Positions 20,514 to 32,220 of a stretch of 64,000 nt of DNA are shown in pieces. This DNA is from Hordeum vulgare subsp. vulgare. Its lineage: Eukaryota > Streptophyta > Magnoliopsida > Poales > Poaceae. Positions within the stretch are counted from its first letter, which is position 1. Each line of letters starts with the position of its first letter. The stretch covers positions 533,828,316-533,892,315 of the forward strand of contig NC_058519.1 of NCBI RefSeq assembly GCF_904849725.1, written 5' to 3'. The position numbers were made by a program, and so were the translations under genes. Below the pieces are notes generated by a model. The model saw nothing but the letters and a program-made list of their open reading frames with translations, was not told where the DNA came from and ran no database searches.

Positions 20514-23396
20514 ACATCCCCAAGCTTAATTTCTGCTCGTCCTCGAGTAGATAAATGATAACTCAATAATTTCCATGGTGACATGCTAACACACATATAA
20601 TAACTTCATGGTAAAGCAAGTAAGATATGCAATTCAAGTCAAGACAATAACAAGCAAGATATCTAGTATTGAGTTTAGCAAAGTAAGAATATAAAGGTGC
20701 AAGAGCTCTCGCTGTCCGTGACTCGAATGTCTCCAAATGGTGTTTGCGCGCAAGAAGTGGGAGATGGGTTGAGATCATAAAATAGATATTTTTAGTTGAG
20801 AATTCAATCTACTAAACCTCACACTTAGTCTCCTTCGAAGTCTTATTTTGACTCATCCCCAGACCACTACTCAGGCACAAATCAAAATGATCCTCTCCCT
20901 TTCGATTTTGAGCACTCATGCAATGGATGAGCGTAAGCAAGATATGTTGGCACTTAGGATGGCAAATAGAATAATGATGGGGAAGGAAGACAAAAGGGTG
21001 TTAAAGGCTCACATCAATGAGGACAACCATAGGCGAGAGAAAGCCAAATGATAGATATGATGTGAGGAGTAGGGATTGCCATGTAACGGATGCACATATG
21101 AGCTAAGGTAAGCTCTCCAATGGAACTAGTGGGGTGCATCCAACTTGTTTTCTCATGAAGACCTAGAGCTCATTTGAGGAGGCTCATCATTGGAATATGC
21201 AAACCAAGTTCTCTAGTGTAAGGGTCCCCACATAGTTATGCATGAATGATAATCTCTATGTAGTACCTATATAGCAATGGAGTACGAGTGTGGATCTTTC
21301 AAAAGGAATAGTAGTGTTGCCCCCTTCTCTCTTTTTATTTCTTTTTCTTTTTTCTTTTTATTTTTTTATTTTTGTGGCCTCTTTGGCTCTTTCTTTTATC
21401 TCTCGTTTGTCCTCTTTGGGATCTTTTGTCTTATCCACTTTGGGATCTTTTCCTCACTTAAGGGCAACACTCTATGTTTTACATGAATAAAAATAAAAAT
21501 CATCACACTTTATAAGAAGTACTCAACATAAAGACAAGTGAAAACTATCATGATGTATGCAAATGTATGCCTCTGCCAGTGTAGCAGGATATGCAATGAT
21601 ACTAGCGCGTCATGTAGCAGTAATAAGAGCAAGGCCCAACTATCATGCGGCTCTATGATCAAGCAAAATCATGTATGAGATGAAGATCAAGTCATGAGAT
21701 GGTGGATGTTGCATGGAAATGTATCTCGGAAAGGCTATGGAAATGCCTTAGTAGGTAGGTATGGTGGCTATTTTGAGGAAATATATAATGAGGCTTATGT
21801 ATGATAGAGTGTATCATGTCATGGGTTTGGATGCACCGGCGGAGTTTGCACCAACTCTCAATGTGAGAAAGGGCAATGCACGACACCGAAGAGGCTAGCA
21901 AAATATGGATAGTGGAAGTGCCAACAATCGAATACTCACATTAGTCCGAAGAACTCATACACTTATTACCGGTAACTCTCTATCTAGTTAGCAAATTTAC
22001 AAAGAGACAAGTACCCCGAGGAGGAGTGTTTGGGGGTTTGGTTATCCTTGAGCATCCTCGGCTCATGGTAACGTGAGGGTACTCTATATATTCCAACCCC
22101 TCCAGAGGTTAGCGATCAATTTAGTAGCTAGAGTTCTCAACTAATTTTAGTTTTTGAAAAACACACGGATTTCCCAATATACGACACCTATCACTAATAG
22201 GCTCAAGCTCTTGGCACCAATAGTACAAACATTACTCAAATCAATACCTCAAAACTATTGCAAGTTACTACTATACTTAAATAGCAACCTCAATTACCTA
22301 CTCATGCAAGACGCACAACTCAGTGCAACGAGCCAACTCTCTAAACAAGATAAGCATGATAACTCAAGAGAATTCCAAAATTAACCTAAATAAAAGCTCT
22401 TAAAAATATAAGCAAGAAAACTAAGAGCTAAGCATGACAGTAGCTTAAGAAAAGGTGAAGAACACACACAAAATATAAGCATGAAAACCTATGTTGTGTT
22501 CTTAGAGTGGAATGGAGCGTGTGTCTCTCCCAAACAAGGTAGGCTAGGTTCCGACTTCTTATGAACAACAAGCAAAACTAAAACAAACTAAAACGCAAAT
22601 AGTGGGACGCTCCAAGCATAGCACATATCATATGAAGTGATAAAAATATAGCATGGAGATGGACGAACTGATGATTGTTGATAGAGAACGGGATGCACGG
22701 GGGCATCCCCAAGCTTAGACGCTTGAGTCTCTTTTGAATACTTCTTGGGGTGCATGGGAGCATCCCCAAGCTTGAGCGCTTGACATTTTTCATCATCTCC
22801 CATCGCATACTTGAAAACTCCCTTCATACGAAACTCATCATAAGCTGATTAGAGTGGTTAGTTCCCTTAATAAAATAATTCATTACCTGCTGGAAATAAA
22901 TATTTTCATTAAAATATACTGCTTATTATGAATGCCAAAAAGTTTTTTCAAATAAAAAGTAAGCTTAGGATTTGCAAAACAATGAAAACGCAAAACATGG
23001 CACAATCTGTGAAAAACAGAACAGCTGGTAGTAAATAATTTATTCGGGACACTTCTACAACTCAAATAAAAAAATTAAGAACATATGCCAGAAATAAAAT
23101 TATATAGAGCATGCTGTCAAAAAATTCAGATCAAAAAGATGATCTGGTGATTTTTGACGAATTTTTTCGTCAGGTAGACAAAATCTGTTTCTAGATAGTA
23201 TGTCACAATTTTTTGAACTTTCTTGCAATCAGAGGCTATAACTTGGCACAAAGCTTGAAAATAAAGATACAATGATGCTGCTACAGTAGTAACACACATC
23301 AAGACCACTAAAATAGAAAATAAAAACAAATTGGGTTTCCTCCCAACAAGTGCTTTCTTTTATGCCTTTGAGCTAGGCATAATGCAAGAAGGAAGA
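20514..23396 (-). other. family-B 3' non-coding region with polypurine tract
   Basis: Between the protease and the 3' LTR I see no gene. The polypurine tract (read on minus, AAGCTTGGGGATGT) is at 20514-20527. A T-rich tract lies at about 21320-21460. Two more polypurine-tract-like copies (AAGCTTGGGGATGC on minus) lie at 22703-22716 and 22760-22773. Confidence 0.75.
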
Positions 23397-23870
23397 TCAA
23401 GATTCTCCGAAGTCATCGGAATTATAAAAACCTTCAAATGGATCCTCAACAAGTTCATCCTTATTTTTCCTAGGGAACGGGTACGTACCTTTCTCTTTCC
23501 CACGTAAGCGTATGTGTCCTTTACCTATATCAATGAAGCCTCTCATGGCTCGGAGGAAGTCCCTTCCAAGCACTATATTCCCTTTGTTGGGCTCCATGAT
23601 GAAGAAATCAACCGTTGCATTCCTTTTAAAGAATGTAACCTGGACATCTTTTACCTTTCCCTGGATTTCACAAGTATCACCATTAGCATGTTCATGATAA
23701 TATGAAAAATTCTCCATGTCTAACCAGAGAGAATCATAAACAACTTTTGGCATAGTAGAAACCATGGATCCAATATCACAATAAGCAAGGAAGTCTTGGT
23801 TAGAGATGCTAATTCTAACAAAAGGTTCCGAGTCATCGTCTATTTTCAAAATATGTTCCTTATCAACCAT
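23397..23870 (-). CDS. family-B aspartic protease (gag-pro remnant)
   Basis: A 157-residue open frame with the retroviral-type protease pattern of Athila elements: ISISNQDFLAYCDIGSMVSTMP (catalytic D in CDIGS) near residues 20-42, and NIVLGRDFLRAMRGFIDI near residues 97-114. The usual motif is D-T/S/L-G-A/S; here it is DIGS. The frame runs on upstream of the first Met without an obvious stop for some codons, so the native start is not known. The C-terminus is charged and ends at 23397. It lies alone between a gag scrap and non-coding sequence, with no RT after it. Probably part of a former gag-pro polyprotein. Confidence 0.75.
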   Translation of the reverse strand: MVDKEHILKIDDDSEPFVRISISNQDFLAYCDIGSMVSTMPKVVYDSLWLDMENFSYYHEHANGDTCEIQGKVKDVQVTFFKRNATVDFFIMEPNKGNIVLGRDFLRAMRGFIDIGKGHIRLRGKEKGTYPFPRKNKDELVEDPFEGFYNSDDFGES

Positions 23871-24058
23871 GGGTTTATCCCTTTCTCTTAAGTCTAGAGC
23901 ATCTATTTTCCCTTCAATAGTAGCAAGTCTATCTATAATAGTGTCATAACAGTGATTATAAACAAGATTATTAGATAGACCATGTATAATGTCAAGAGAG
24001 CTCTTGCCTCATCACACTCTAAGAAATCTCCTTTAGCTATAATATCAAGAGAGTGTTT

Positions 24059-24241
24059 TCACCATATAAAGAGACCATGACATAAATTTCTAAGCATAAT
24101 TTTGATAGGTATCCAAGGCATAATTCTTTTGTGTGCATCAGAAAATCTATCCCATGCTTCCTTCATATTTTCTCCATTCCTTTGATGGAAATCTAGGACC
24201 TGAGATTCCTTCCAAGCATCAAACCTTAACATGCTTGACAA
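24059..24241 (-). pseudogene. family-B gag scrap
   Basis: A short frame carries a capsid-type block, FHQRNGENMKEAWDRFSDAHKR, typical of plant gypsy gag proteins (the E-x-AWxRF word). It ends at a stop at 24059, and the region down to the protease shows no continuous frame. Only about 60 codons are recognisable, so most of gag has been lost or diverged. Confidence 0.65.
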
Positions 24242-24375
24242 CTAAAAGCAAAGTAACTATTTTTTTGTGGTTTTTGGTATAAGACTCTAAAGCAAAGACT
24301 AAAAAGCAAACTAACAAGAATAAAAAGAAAAGGTAAAGGATAGTGTGCAACTCCCCTATCTTGAAGACTGGAGTT

Positions 24376-24391
24376 CCCGGCAACGGCGCCA
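24376..24391 (-). other. family-B primer-binding site (tRNA-Asp type)
   Basis: On the minus strand the bases read TGGCGCCGTTGCCGGG, starting about 10 bp inside the 5' LTR end at 24402. This is the primer-site sequence typical of Athila-type elements, complementary to the 3' end of tRNA-Asp. Confidence 0.85.
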
Positions 24392-25802
24392 GAAATCTGC
24401 TTGATGACGAGTTGATGGATATACTTCTCACCCCTCGTTGGTTACCCCAAGTGGAAGGTGGAAATGTAGTCAGCAACACATTTCCCTCACATAGAGACTG
24501 TAAGGTTTATCGAACCAGTAGGACTCCAAGGATAAACAAGTAGGTGTCTTCCACCCTGGCGCTAGCATAAGACGTGGACGTGCACACACAACAAATAACT
24601 TTGCTCCCAATGAGTACAAGAGGTTGTCAATCTCTCCGGCCTTGTAGTTTGCAAAGGATCAAAACACAAGCGGAAAGGTAATAGTGATTGCAACGGGAAA
24701 GTAAATGAAAGCGGTAAATGACGAAGGTGTAAACAATGATGGTGATATGGACCTGAGTCACATGATGTTCACTAGTGAGGTTTCGCTCCCAAAAGACGAT
24801 AAACAACTATGCTTGGGTAAACAAATCAAAGTTGGGCAATTGACAGAATTATGATCGCATCGCAATGCTAATTATGCTACTTGATAGTTAGAGGTTCAAT
24901 AGTAATGGGTAGTACGCCAAGACAAGTAGACCGTTTATTCATCATCATCTACTTACTAATCATCCACCTTGAGATATCTATCCAGAACATCTCTCCGGTA
25001 TTAAGTTGCGAGCCCCACCCAAAGTGTAAACTCAAAGCAACGGACAACCGCATTAACGAACTATGCGTAAGGTAAACAATCATTGCAATCGTGGTCACAA
25101 GCACCATTGTTTTCTCCCTGGTGGCAACAAGCACATCCCCTAGTCTCATGTTTCTGTCACTCAAGCTAGACATCGAGGGGCATGAACCCACAATCATGCA
25201 TAACGCTCCCTCTTGGAGTTACAATCTACTACTTGGCCAAAGAAATAAATAGCAACGGAGAACATGCATGAATCACTAAGGAACATAATATAAAAGGATA
25301 ATCAAATATATAACTCATAACAATCTGAACATAATCTCATAATGTAATGCCCCAAGTGTAACCTTGCCATATTTGGAAACCTTGCCATGTTTGGATCCAT
25401 GATGTCATGCTTAGTGTTATCAAAAACAAATTAAAATAATTTTCTTTCGTAAATATTTTAGTGCTCCAAAAATCATCTTGCTATTTTATTTAATTGGGTC
25501 ATAATTCCCTTATGACCATGGTCATTTTTATTTTCTTTTTGGAGACATATAATTTCCTAGGAGTTTTATTCTTGCTGGTATTTGTTTTAAGTGGAAAAAC
25601 CCTGTGGGTTTTTCTTTCTCTTTATTTGGCGCCAAGGGTGGGCTTCCTTCCTCCTGTCGCTGGCCTAGTGCCTTCTCCTTGCAGCGCGGCCCAGTCGACG
25701 TCCCTCTTCTCCTTCCTCCGTCGTCATCATCTGTACGACTGTAGCTCAGCCACAGATCATTTTCCCTCTTCAACTTGCGGATCCTAACTCGCCTCCCCAG
25801 AC

Positions 25803-25810
25803 TATATAAG
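25803..25810 (+). promoter_or_regulatory. TATA box of the chromovirus LTR
   Basis: TATATAAG lies in a GC-rich context about 460 bp into the LTR and about 30 bp upstream of CAACCCTAGGG, a word also kept in the other copy (5370-5380). This sets U3 at about 0.5 kb and leaves some 4.4 kb of transcribed R/U5 leader. Confidence 0.65.
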
Positions 25811-26476
25811 GAGCCTGACGCCTTCCTGCAACCCTAGGGCTCCCGTTTTCCCCTTCTTCTCCCCCTCGCGCCGTCAAGGCAGGGCCTCCGACGCCGACGC
25901 CATGAGAGGTGCTCGGTGAGCTCGCAGCAGCAGGAGTCGCGGACTCCTCCGCCCCTTCAGCAGCACCAGGAGGACGCGATGGCCGAGGCGATCTCGTTCC
26001 CGCAGCAACCCGACGGCTTCTTCCCCGACGTCCACGACGTCCATGACGTCCTCTTCCTCCCCTGCTGCCGGCGACTTCCCCTGCTTTGGATCGACGCCCT
26101 CCTTCCTCTCCTGCACCGGCTCATCATCTAGCTTCTAGGTGAGCGTTCCCCGCTCCTTTCCCCTCTCTGTTAGCGTGTGTAGGTGATCACGGCAACGACC
26201 TGCCGGAGTAGCACGTAGGAGCTCGAGCAGCAGCACCACCATAGCTAGGTGGTCGTAGATCCGGCGAAGCAGTACTTCTCTCGGAGACTTTAGGCCGAGA
26301 ATGGATCCCTGGTGGATCCCTCTTCCCCACCGTAGCGTGTAGCCGTCGGCTGGTAGCGTAGAGGCGTTGTAGCAATGCCGGTGAGGTTCCCCTATTCCGG
26401 CCGTTGCAGCCCTGTGGCAGTATCAAAGGGGATGCTCAAATGAGATCCTTCCTCCTCCGTGTCGAGTCTCTGTTCA

Positions 26477-26545
26477 TAGCCCGTCTGGTCAGTGCTTGCG
26501 TGTGGTTGCCACAGGTCATGGGTTCGAGACCCCAAGACCCCCCCC
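26477..26545 (+). promoter_or_regulatory. tRNA-like module 1 in the solo chromovirus LTR
   Basis: A-box-like TAGCCCGTCTGG at 26477-26488 and B-box-like GGGTTCGAGACCC at 26520-26532, followed by C- and T-rich sequence. It corresponds by position to 6020-6086. The boxes agree better between copies than the sequence between them. Confidence 0.5.
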
Positions 26546-26636
26546 CTTTTTTTGTTATTTCTGCTTCGTAGCTAATGTTGCTCGGCAGGAAGGTTTAACC
26601 TGCAAGCATCCCCCTCTCTATCGAGCCCGAGGGCAG

Positions 26637-26705
26637 TAGCGCAGTGGTGGTGTAGAGTGTTGTAGTTCAGTGAGGTCTTGGGTTCGATCCCATGCACCCC
26701 CTTTA
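26637..26705 (+). promoter_or_regulatory. tRNA-like module 2 in the solo chromovirus LTR
   Basis: TAGCGCAGTGG at 26637-26647 fully fits the A-box consensus TRGCNNAGTGG; GGTTCGATCC at 26681-26690 fits the B box; CCCCTTTA follows. It corresponds to 6169-6239 in the other copy. Confidence 0.55.
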
Positions 26706-26807
26706 TATTTTTCCTTTTGATGTTTTGAATTTTAGTGCATCATTCTTTGCTTGGGCAACAAGTAGCTTGTTTTAACATCAACACCAGTAGGTTTACCTCT
26801 TTTATTT

Positions 26808-27215
26808 TAGCTTGTGTGTGAGTGAGAGTGTGGGCAAGTTCTTGTATGTGTGCACTAGTGTAAGTGAGTGTATGTGTAGTAATGTTTGTGTGTGTTTAGG
26901 GGTGTGTAGGTGCACTTGTGTGTGTGCATGTGCTTGTCATGGTGTTTGTGTATGTGAGTGTGTGTGTGCATGTGGATGCACATGCACTTGTGCAAGAGGG
27001 CCAGCCCCTCATTTGCACCTAGTCATGTATGTGTGTGTGAGTGTATGTGCTTATGAGTGTGTGAGCACATATAGATAGGTGGAGGTGCTCATGTATGTGT
27101 TGTGTGTGGGCATAGTGCACATATGCACTTGAGCATGGGTCTAACCCCTCATGCTTGCCCCTCAACTTGGTTATTGCTATATAGCTGTTGTGAGTGCATG
27201 TATATGTGTACACGG
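26808..27215. repeat. TG-rich tract in the solo chromovirus LTR
   Basis: Interrupted TG/TGTGTATG repeats, positionally equivalent to 6350-6690. ORFs here on either strand are low-complexity artefacts. Confidence 0.85.
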
Positions 27216-30200
27216 GGCATATTAGTCAATTCCATGTGTTCTAATAATCTTTTGGAGCTTGTTGGATTCTAGGCATAAATTTCGAATTGGGTTTGTGCCT
27301 AATTGTTCCATGCAAGTACCCATGTGTGGCATATGGATTTGGGGTAGAATCATCCCAGGAATCCACTGGTGGAATCAGATTTCACTTTGGGGTAACTTCT
27401 TAAACTGTCATTTTCTGTCTTGATGCCATGTTTAGAGCTTGGTGCCATGTGGTGTGTTGGGCCTATGAGGATGAATTTTTGATGTGGCAGTAGTGGGTGA
27501 ACCCTTCTACAACATCGATCCTTTGTTTTATATATAGGAGTTTGTATGTGCTTGTTGTGCCTTGTCAAAGTTGGCACTTGGCTGAAATAGTCAGCTTAGT
27601 GGAAATCTGACATTTTCACTAAGTCTGAGAAACTGTTGTTATTTTCTTCCCTTGTTGTTTTGGTTGCACAAGCTCATGTGTTGGGAATAAGCCCATGCAA
27701 CAAACTAAGGTTTGTGAGATTTTGGGTTTGTCTAGCTCTCTGTTAAATTTCATGCACTTTCACTTCCTGTAGATATCATTTTGGAGGATGTCAAAATGCT
27801 TTAGAGCATAAGCAGCTGGTGAAAATCTGAGATTTTCACTAAGTCTAGAAATCTGTTATTTTTGTCCAAGTTTGTGTCCATAGATCTTCTTATGTGTGAT
27901 GCCTTTGCAGTAGATTCTTGCTCAGGCTTGTAGAGATTTTGAATGGCTTTTGCCACATATCTTGTTTGGCTCATTTGGGTGGTTGTAGGTACTTTGAATT
28001 TATAGACAATCTGCTATGATGCTGTTAGGACAGATTGCATGTTTTAGTTGTTTTGAAGCTTGTGTGGGCATTGTTGTTGGAGTGGTGTGTTTCTTTGCAC
28101 CACCCCACTTATATTTGTTTGTTTGATCATGTGGCAACCTGGGAACACCATAAGAGTGCCATTGGAGTGTGCGTGTGGTGGATTTGAACCGTAGGACTCC
28201 ATATCATGTTTTGTAGTTTCCGGTTGATCCGTAGCTCCGTTCTCTACGTTCTTTATATGTTTTTGCATCATTTTCTCATGATGCACCTGTTCATGCCATC
28301 CTCATGCATGTCAAGATAGCCAAGTGTGAAGTTCTGTCCAGAAGTTTATCTTCTATTCTCATGCATATGAAAGTAACTAGAGTAGTGATGCATGCTTCCT
28401 TCTCATGTCATGCATTATATTGTTTGTTGCATCAAGTTGTGTTGGTGTTCATTGGCTGTTATTTTATATTGAGTAGCACCAGGATCAGAGAGCAAGTACG
28501 TGGATTCTGGAGAGTACGTGCAGGACGAACAAGAGCAGTTCCAAGCTGAAGACATCACATGCAAGATGAACGTGACCTTGATACCGTATCTAGCTTTGTT
28601 ATGCTTAGAATCATGTTTCCTTCGATATATGCTCGCTGCCTACCACTTGATTAAATGCCACATGTAATTGCCATGAAACCCAAACACCTTCCCCTCCTAG
28701 CTAATGTTGTTTGGCTAAGTAGGCTTGCTCAGCTTCCAATGTTTAGCTTTGCTAGTTGCAGGTGCCAGCTGTCTCATGTGATGATATGAGTATTTTGATA
28801 TCTTTATGATTAAACTGCTATTTAATTATTGCACCTATGTACTTGGTAAATGACGGAAGGCCTAGCCTTTGCCGGGTGACTTGTTCCGTTATTGCCGCCT
28901 TAGTTTCGGCTACCGGTGTTTGTTTCCATAGCTGATCGCTCCTAACACGTTTGGGGTTGTTATGGGGACCCCCTTGATAAATCGTGTAGTGTTAAGGCTT
29001 GTCCGGCAGGACCCAACATTGGTTTTAATATGCTAATCACCTAATAATAATTTGCATAGGGAATAGCTACCCCGAGGATTTAATCAACAACCCGGGCCAG
29101 TGCTCCTCATGAGTGTTGATCCAAACTAGAGTCGTATGCGGGGCTTATCCGGGGCAACTCGGGAGATGTCTATCAGGCCACTGTACGATGTGCTCATCCG
29201 TCGTGTCCTGAGACTGAGATACGCGGCTCTTATCGGGGTCGTCGAAACGACGGGAGGTCCTGCTAGACTTGTCTTACCTTAGCGATATATCTTGCATATA
29301 GGAATTCCGGTGAAACTTTGGGTCTCCCCAAAGTTGAGGTTTTCCTCTAAGGAATCCGACAAGATCACGAGTTTCGTCATAGAGGATTACTTTGCGGCCC
29401 ATGACCGTTTATCATGGACTTGTTGGAGCACCCGTGCAGGGTTTAATCTTTCGGAAAGTCGTGCCCGCGGTTATGTGGCAACATGGATATTTTGTTAACA
29501 TCCGGTTATAGATAACTTGAATTAACTCTAATAAAACTGCCAACGGTGTGCGTAACCGTGACTGTCTCTTTCAAAGACCTCTCTTCGATCGGGAACACGG
29601 TGGGGTTATGTTTGACGTAAGTAGGTGTTCAGGATCACTTAGTGATCACCTAGTCTTCGACAGCTCGCGTAGACCACCATATCAATAACTGTGATCTTTG
29701 TAAGTTAGCAACCATACAAGCTTAGGATGCTGCAACCTAAAAACTGAACCTTCCTCACCTAATAACTTAACTAGTTTCGGTACCAAGGTCATCCGATTGC
29801 TGAGTCCCCGTGGCTCACTGTTTACTACAACACCCCAACAGGAGCAGGTACGCCTGACGCCGGAGATCCAGATGGCACGCAGCTCGCGTGACAGTACGAT
29901 GAGGAGAACGACCGTCTGTACATGAACTATCCGGAATACTGAGGCCATGGTCGTGATCGTGGGCGAGCATGCGTGATATCATAGTCTTTTCCTTGTTTCA
30001 TGTAGCCCGTAGCGGGACTATCTTGTCTGAATAATTGTGTGGGTGTAAACCTTCTATTACTATGTCAGATGGCAAATGTATGCCCTATTTGTCAATCTTA
30101 ATTTATGTATTTGCTATGATTATCTCGTTTGCGAAACGCTTAGATGCGCCTCTTTCCCTTTTGGGGCATCGCCCCCTAAATAGGAAAGGGTCACATCTTA

Positions 30201-30931
30201 GTCATTACACATAATCCATCGGATCCCAACAAACCGAGCATAGCAATAGCAAGGGAATTACATAGATGCCTTGGTCATGTAGGAAAGCTCACAAGGACTA
30301 ACCATTGAAGCACAAGATTGGAGAGAAGACATCACATAGCTACTGGTCATGGACTCATGGTCCAAGGAGGACTACTCACGACACGTCCGAGAGGCATCCA
30401 TGGAGGTGGAGAAGCTCCCGGAGGTCAATCCTCCCTCTGACAAGGTGCCGGGAAGAGGTCTCCTGACGCTCCCGATCTTGGAAGCATTGCGGCGACGGAA
30501 TGATGGAGAAATTCGCGATTCCAGAAAATCTGCGAGGGTTTCCTCTCGGGACTCTAAATATAGGCCAAAGGAGGGCACCACAGGAGGTGGGACCCACCCA
30601 GGCCACCACCTGGCGCGGCCTAGGGCCTGGCCGCGCTAGCAGGTCGCCTGGGAGGCCCCTGGCCCCCCTCTAGCCCTCCTTCGATGATCCGGAAGCTTCT
30701 GTTTTGCTGATTTTTTATATAATTTTTCTGGAATTTTTTGGGCTTCGAAAAATTGGGTAAAAGCCCATGCAAAATAGACATCAACAGACAAAAACTGGCA
30801 CTGGGTGCACTGAGTTAGTAGGTTAGTCCAAATATGTGTAAAATGATATAAAAGTGTAGCAAAACATATAACAATGTCACCCAAAAGATCATGGAACAAG
30901 CAGAAATTATAGATACCTTTGGGACGTATCA

Positions 30932-31170
30932 GCAAGCATCTGGTTCTGGCTCTGCATCTCAACCACAACCACAAGCCTCTGCACCTGGTACTAATGCCAA
31001 CAAGTTCAAGCCTCCAGGGAAGAGAGCTGCAACTACTGAAGCTGGATCATCTTCAGTCACAACACCTGGAGCATCTACTTCTACAGTGAGAGGAACTGGA
31101 GCAAAGAGAGGAAGAAGGGTTGCATCCTCAGTTCCAAGCTACCAGTACTTCACTTGCAGTGGAAACTACT
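30932..31170 (+). pseudogene. mudrA-like: MULE1 transposase, last exon
   Basis: Right after the family-B insertion the sequence resumes with the exon that should follow the acceptor at 17308-17310. It encodes a low-complexity tail rich in Ser, Gln, Pro, Ala and Thr, then RGTGAKRGRR, a basic Gly/Arg word usual at the C-terminus of plant MULE transposases, and a stop at 31168-31170. The remaining sequence to about 31580 is AT-rich 3' untranslated DNA with no gene that I can see. Confidence 0.75.
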
Positions 31171-31584
31171 AGCTATGCCACCAGTTTGCATGTTCTACTA
31201 CTTTTGATGATGTTGCGGTGTTGAAATCATTTGAAATGTAATATTGCAAATATCTAGTTTTGTGATATCCTGAAAACAAATATGTATCAGGTTATGGATG
31301 CTATATGCCATGTAATGGATGTTATTGTCATGTTGCAATGGATGCAATGGATGTTATATGACCTATATGATATGGATGCTATATACCCTGTACTGGAGTA
31401 CAATTAAGATCTAAAATAGATGCTCTATGCTATGGATGCTATAAAATAGATGGAATCAAACATATTCAGACAATTTAACACAAACTTGTTGCATTGCACA
31501 GAGCACAATTATTACAGAGATCCAGTACTTGTCCATAACAAACTATATTGCAACTGTAGTGCAACTACATTGCTTACAAAGCCA

Positions 31585-32205
31585 TCACTGCATTAACATC
31601 TTGCCTGCAACTACACCCAACACAAACACAATGAACACAAACACAACATTCTCATATTTGGCCTTCACAACAACCAATTCTTCATTCTTCTTCCTCAGTT
31701 CATCTTGCACAGACACAAGCATCATTGTTGTTTCATCATCATTGGGAGCCATCGTTGCAGTGTGATCTTCCACTTGAGACACACTCCTCTGCCCTTTTAG
31801 CCTCCACACCTCATCACGAAGATCACCAATGAGGTCACTAAAAAATTGGGGCAGCTCATCGTCATGCCACTCAATATAGCCGCAGCCACCATGTTGTTCA
31901 AGTGCAGAGAGGAGAAACAGTCAGAACAGAGAGGAGAAGAAATCAAACACACAGGAGAAGAAATCAAACAGAGAGGAGAAGAAATGGGGAACTCACCAGT
32001 GCATCAATGCAGGCATAGTATCTCCTTCCTAGATTTTGACGGCTCCACGAGATCCAGCGCGACGCCTACCTCCGAGGATCGCACTTGCACATCTTCGCAT
32101 GGCATCCTCGCGGTAGCGCACCGACGAACGCACATCCGCCGCTCGCCTTCCTGTAGCACAACAGAATCCTGGAGCAGACACATCAGCACTCGATGACCAC
32201 GACAT
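31585..32205 (-). pseudogene. GRF-type zinc-finger protein with C-terminal membrane segment, carried by MULE1
   Basis: Two exons can be traced. Exon 1 (32205 to about 31997) begins MSWSSSADVSAPG and contains WISWSRQN and RRYYACIDA in a shifted frame, the core of GRF zinc fingers, followed by a GTGAGT donor at 31996-31991. Exon 2 (about 31902-31585) continues HGGCGYIEWHDDELPQF, then RDEVWRLKG, a Lys/Glu-rich coiled-coil stretch and a hydrophobic C-terminal segment (NVVFVFIVFVLGVVAG). Breaks: a frameshift and an in-frame TAG in exon 1, and an acceptor that reads AC instead of AG (near 31903). It points toward the transposase gene tail to tail. Family function is nucleic-acid or protein binding; the role in the MULE is unknown. 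Confidence 0.7.
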
Positions 32206-32220
32206 ATCCCTCTCCGGCGC

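Larger units (their letters stand above)
25343..30209 (+). mobile_element. solo LTR of the chromovirus inside the family-B 5' LTR (TSD CATAA)
   Basis: A 4867-bp LTR opening TGTAATGCCCC and closing CATTACA, with CATAA at 25338-25342 and 30210-30214; the uninterrupted sister LTR (18230-18260) supplies the empty site. It is homologous along its length to 4561-9674. Contents: U3 25343-25800; a good TATA box (TATATAAG) at 25803-25810; GC-rich leader to about 26450; two tRNA-like modules (26477-26545 and 26637-26705); TG-rich tract 26808-27215; a coding-like exon scrap 29850-29942 ending at the same stop as its partner but with an internal TGA. No supported long ORF. Confidence 0.95.
17314..30931 (-). 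mobile_element. family-B non-autonomous Athila-like LTR element, with two solo LTRs nested in its LTRs (TSD GCAAG)
   Basis: Flanked by GCAAG at 17309-17313 and 30932-30936. In its own orientation (minus): 5' LTR 30931-24402 (about 1.66 kb once the nested 25343-30209 solo LTR is removed), primer-binding site 24391-24376, a degraded gag scrap, a protease ORF, a long non-coding 3' part, polypurine tract at 20514-20527 and 3' LTR 20513-17314 (about 1.64 kb once the nested 18695-20247 LTR is removed). The LTRs start TGATACG and end ATCA. The internal region is only 3.9 kb and has no RT, RNase H or integrase, so it could move only with enzymes from another element. Confidence 0.93.
24402..30931 (-). 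repeat. family-B 5' LTR, split by a solo chromovirus LTR
   Basis: Pieces 24402-25342 and 30210-30931 match the 3' LTR at 17314-18694 and 20248-20513. It opens TGATACGTCCC and ends GTCATCA on the minus strand. The nested LTR is clean, with CATAA on both sides. No coding sequence. Confidence 0.92.
13452..32220 (+). mobile_element. MULE1: Mutator-like DNA transposon, deeply nested and decayed
   Basis: Transposase segments at 13452-14658, 16193-17313 and 30932-31170 are one MULE transposase gene separated by two LTR insertions, each with an exact 5-bp TSD (CTAAT at 14654/16188; GCAAG at 17309/30932). Downstream lies a convergent GRF zinc-finger pseudogene (31585-32205), whose upstream part is cut by a family-A element at 32221. 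The right edge probably continues at 40319-40850. The left edge was lost where the truncated family-A element joins at 13451. No terminal inverted repeat pair or 9-bp TSD can be shown because the left end is gone. Confidence 0.82.

Noticed and set aside
25874..26426. GC-rich ORFs in the solo chromovirus LTR
   Set aside because: Same composition effect as in the other LTR leader; no matching frame at 5400-6020.
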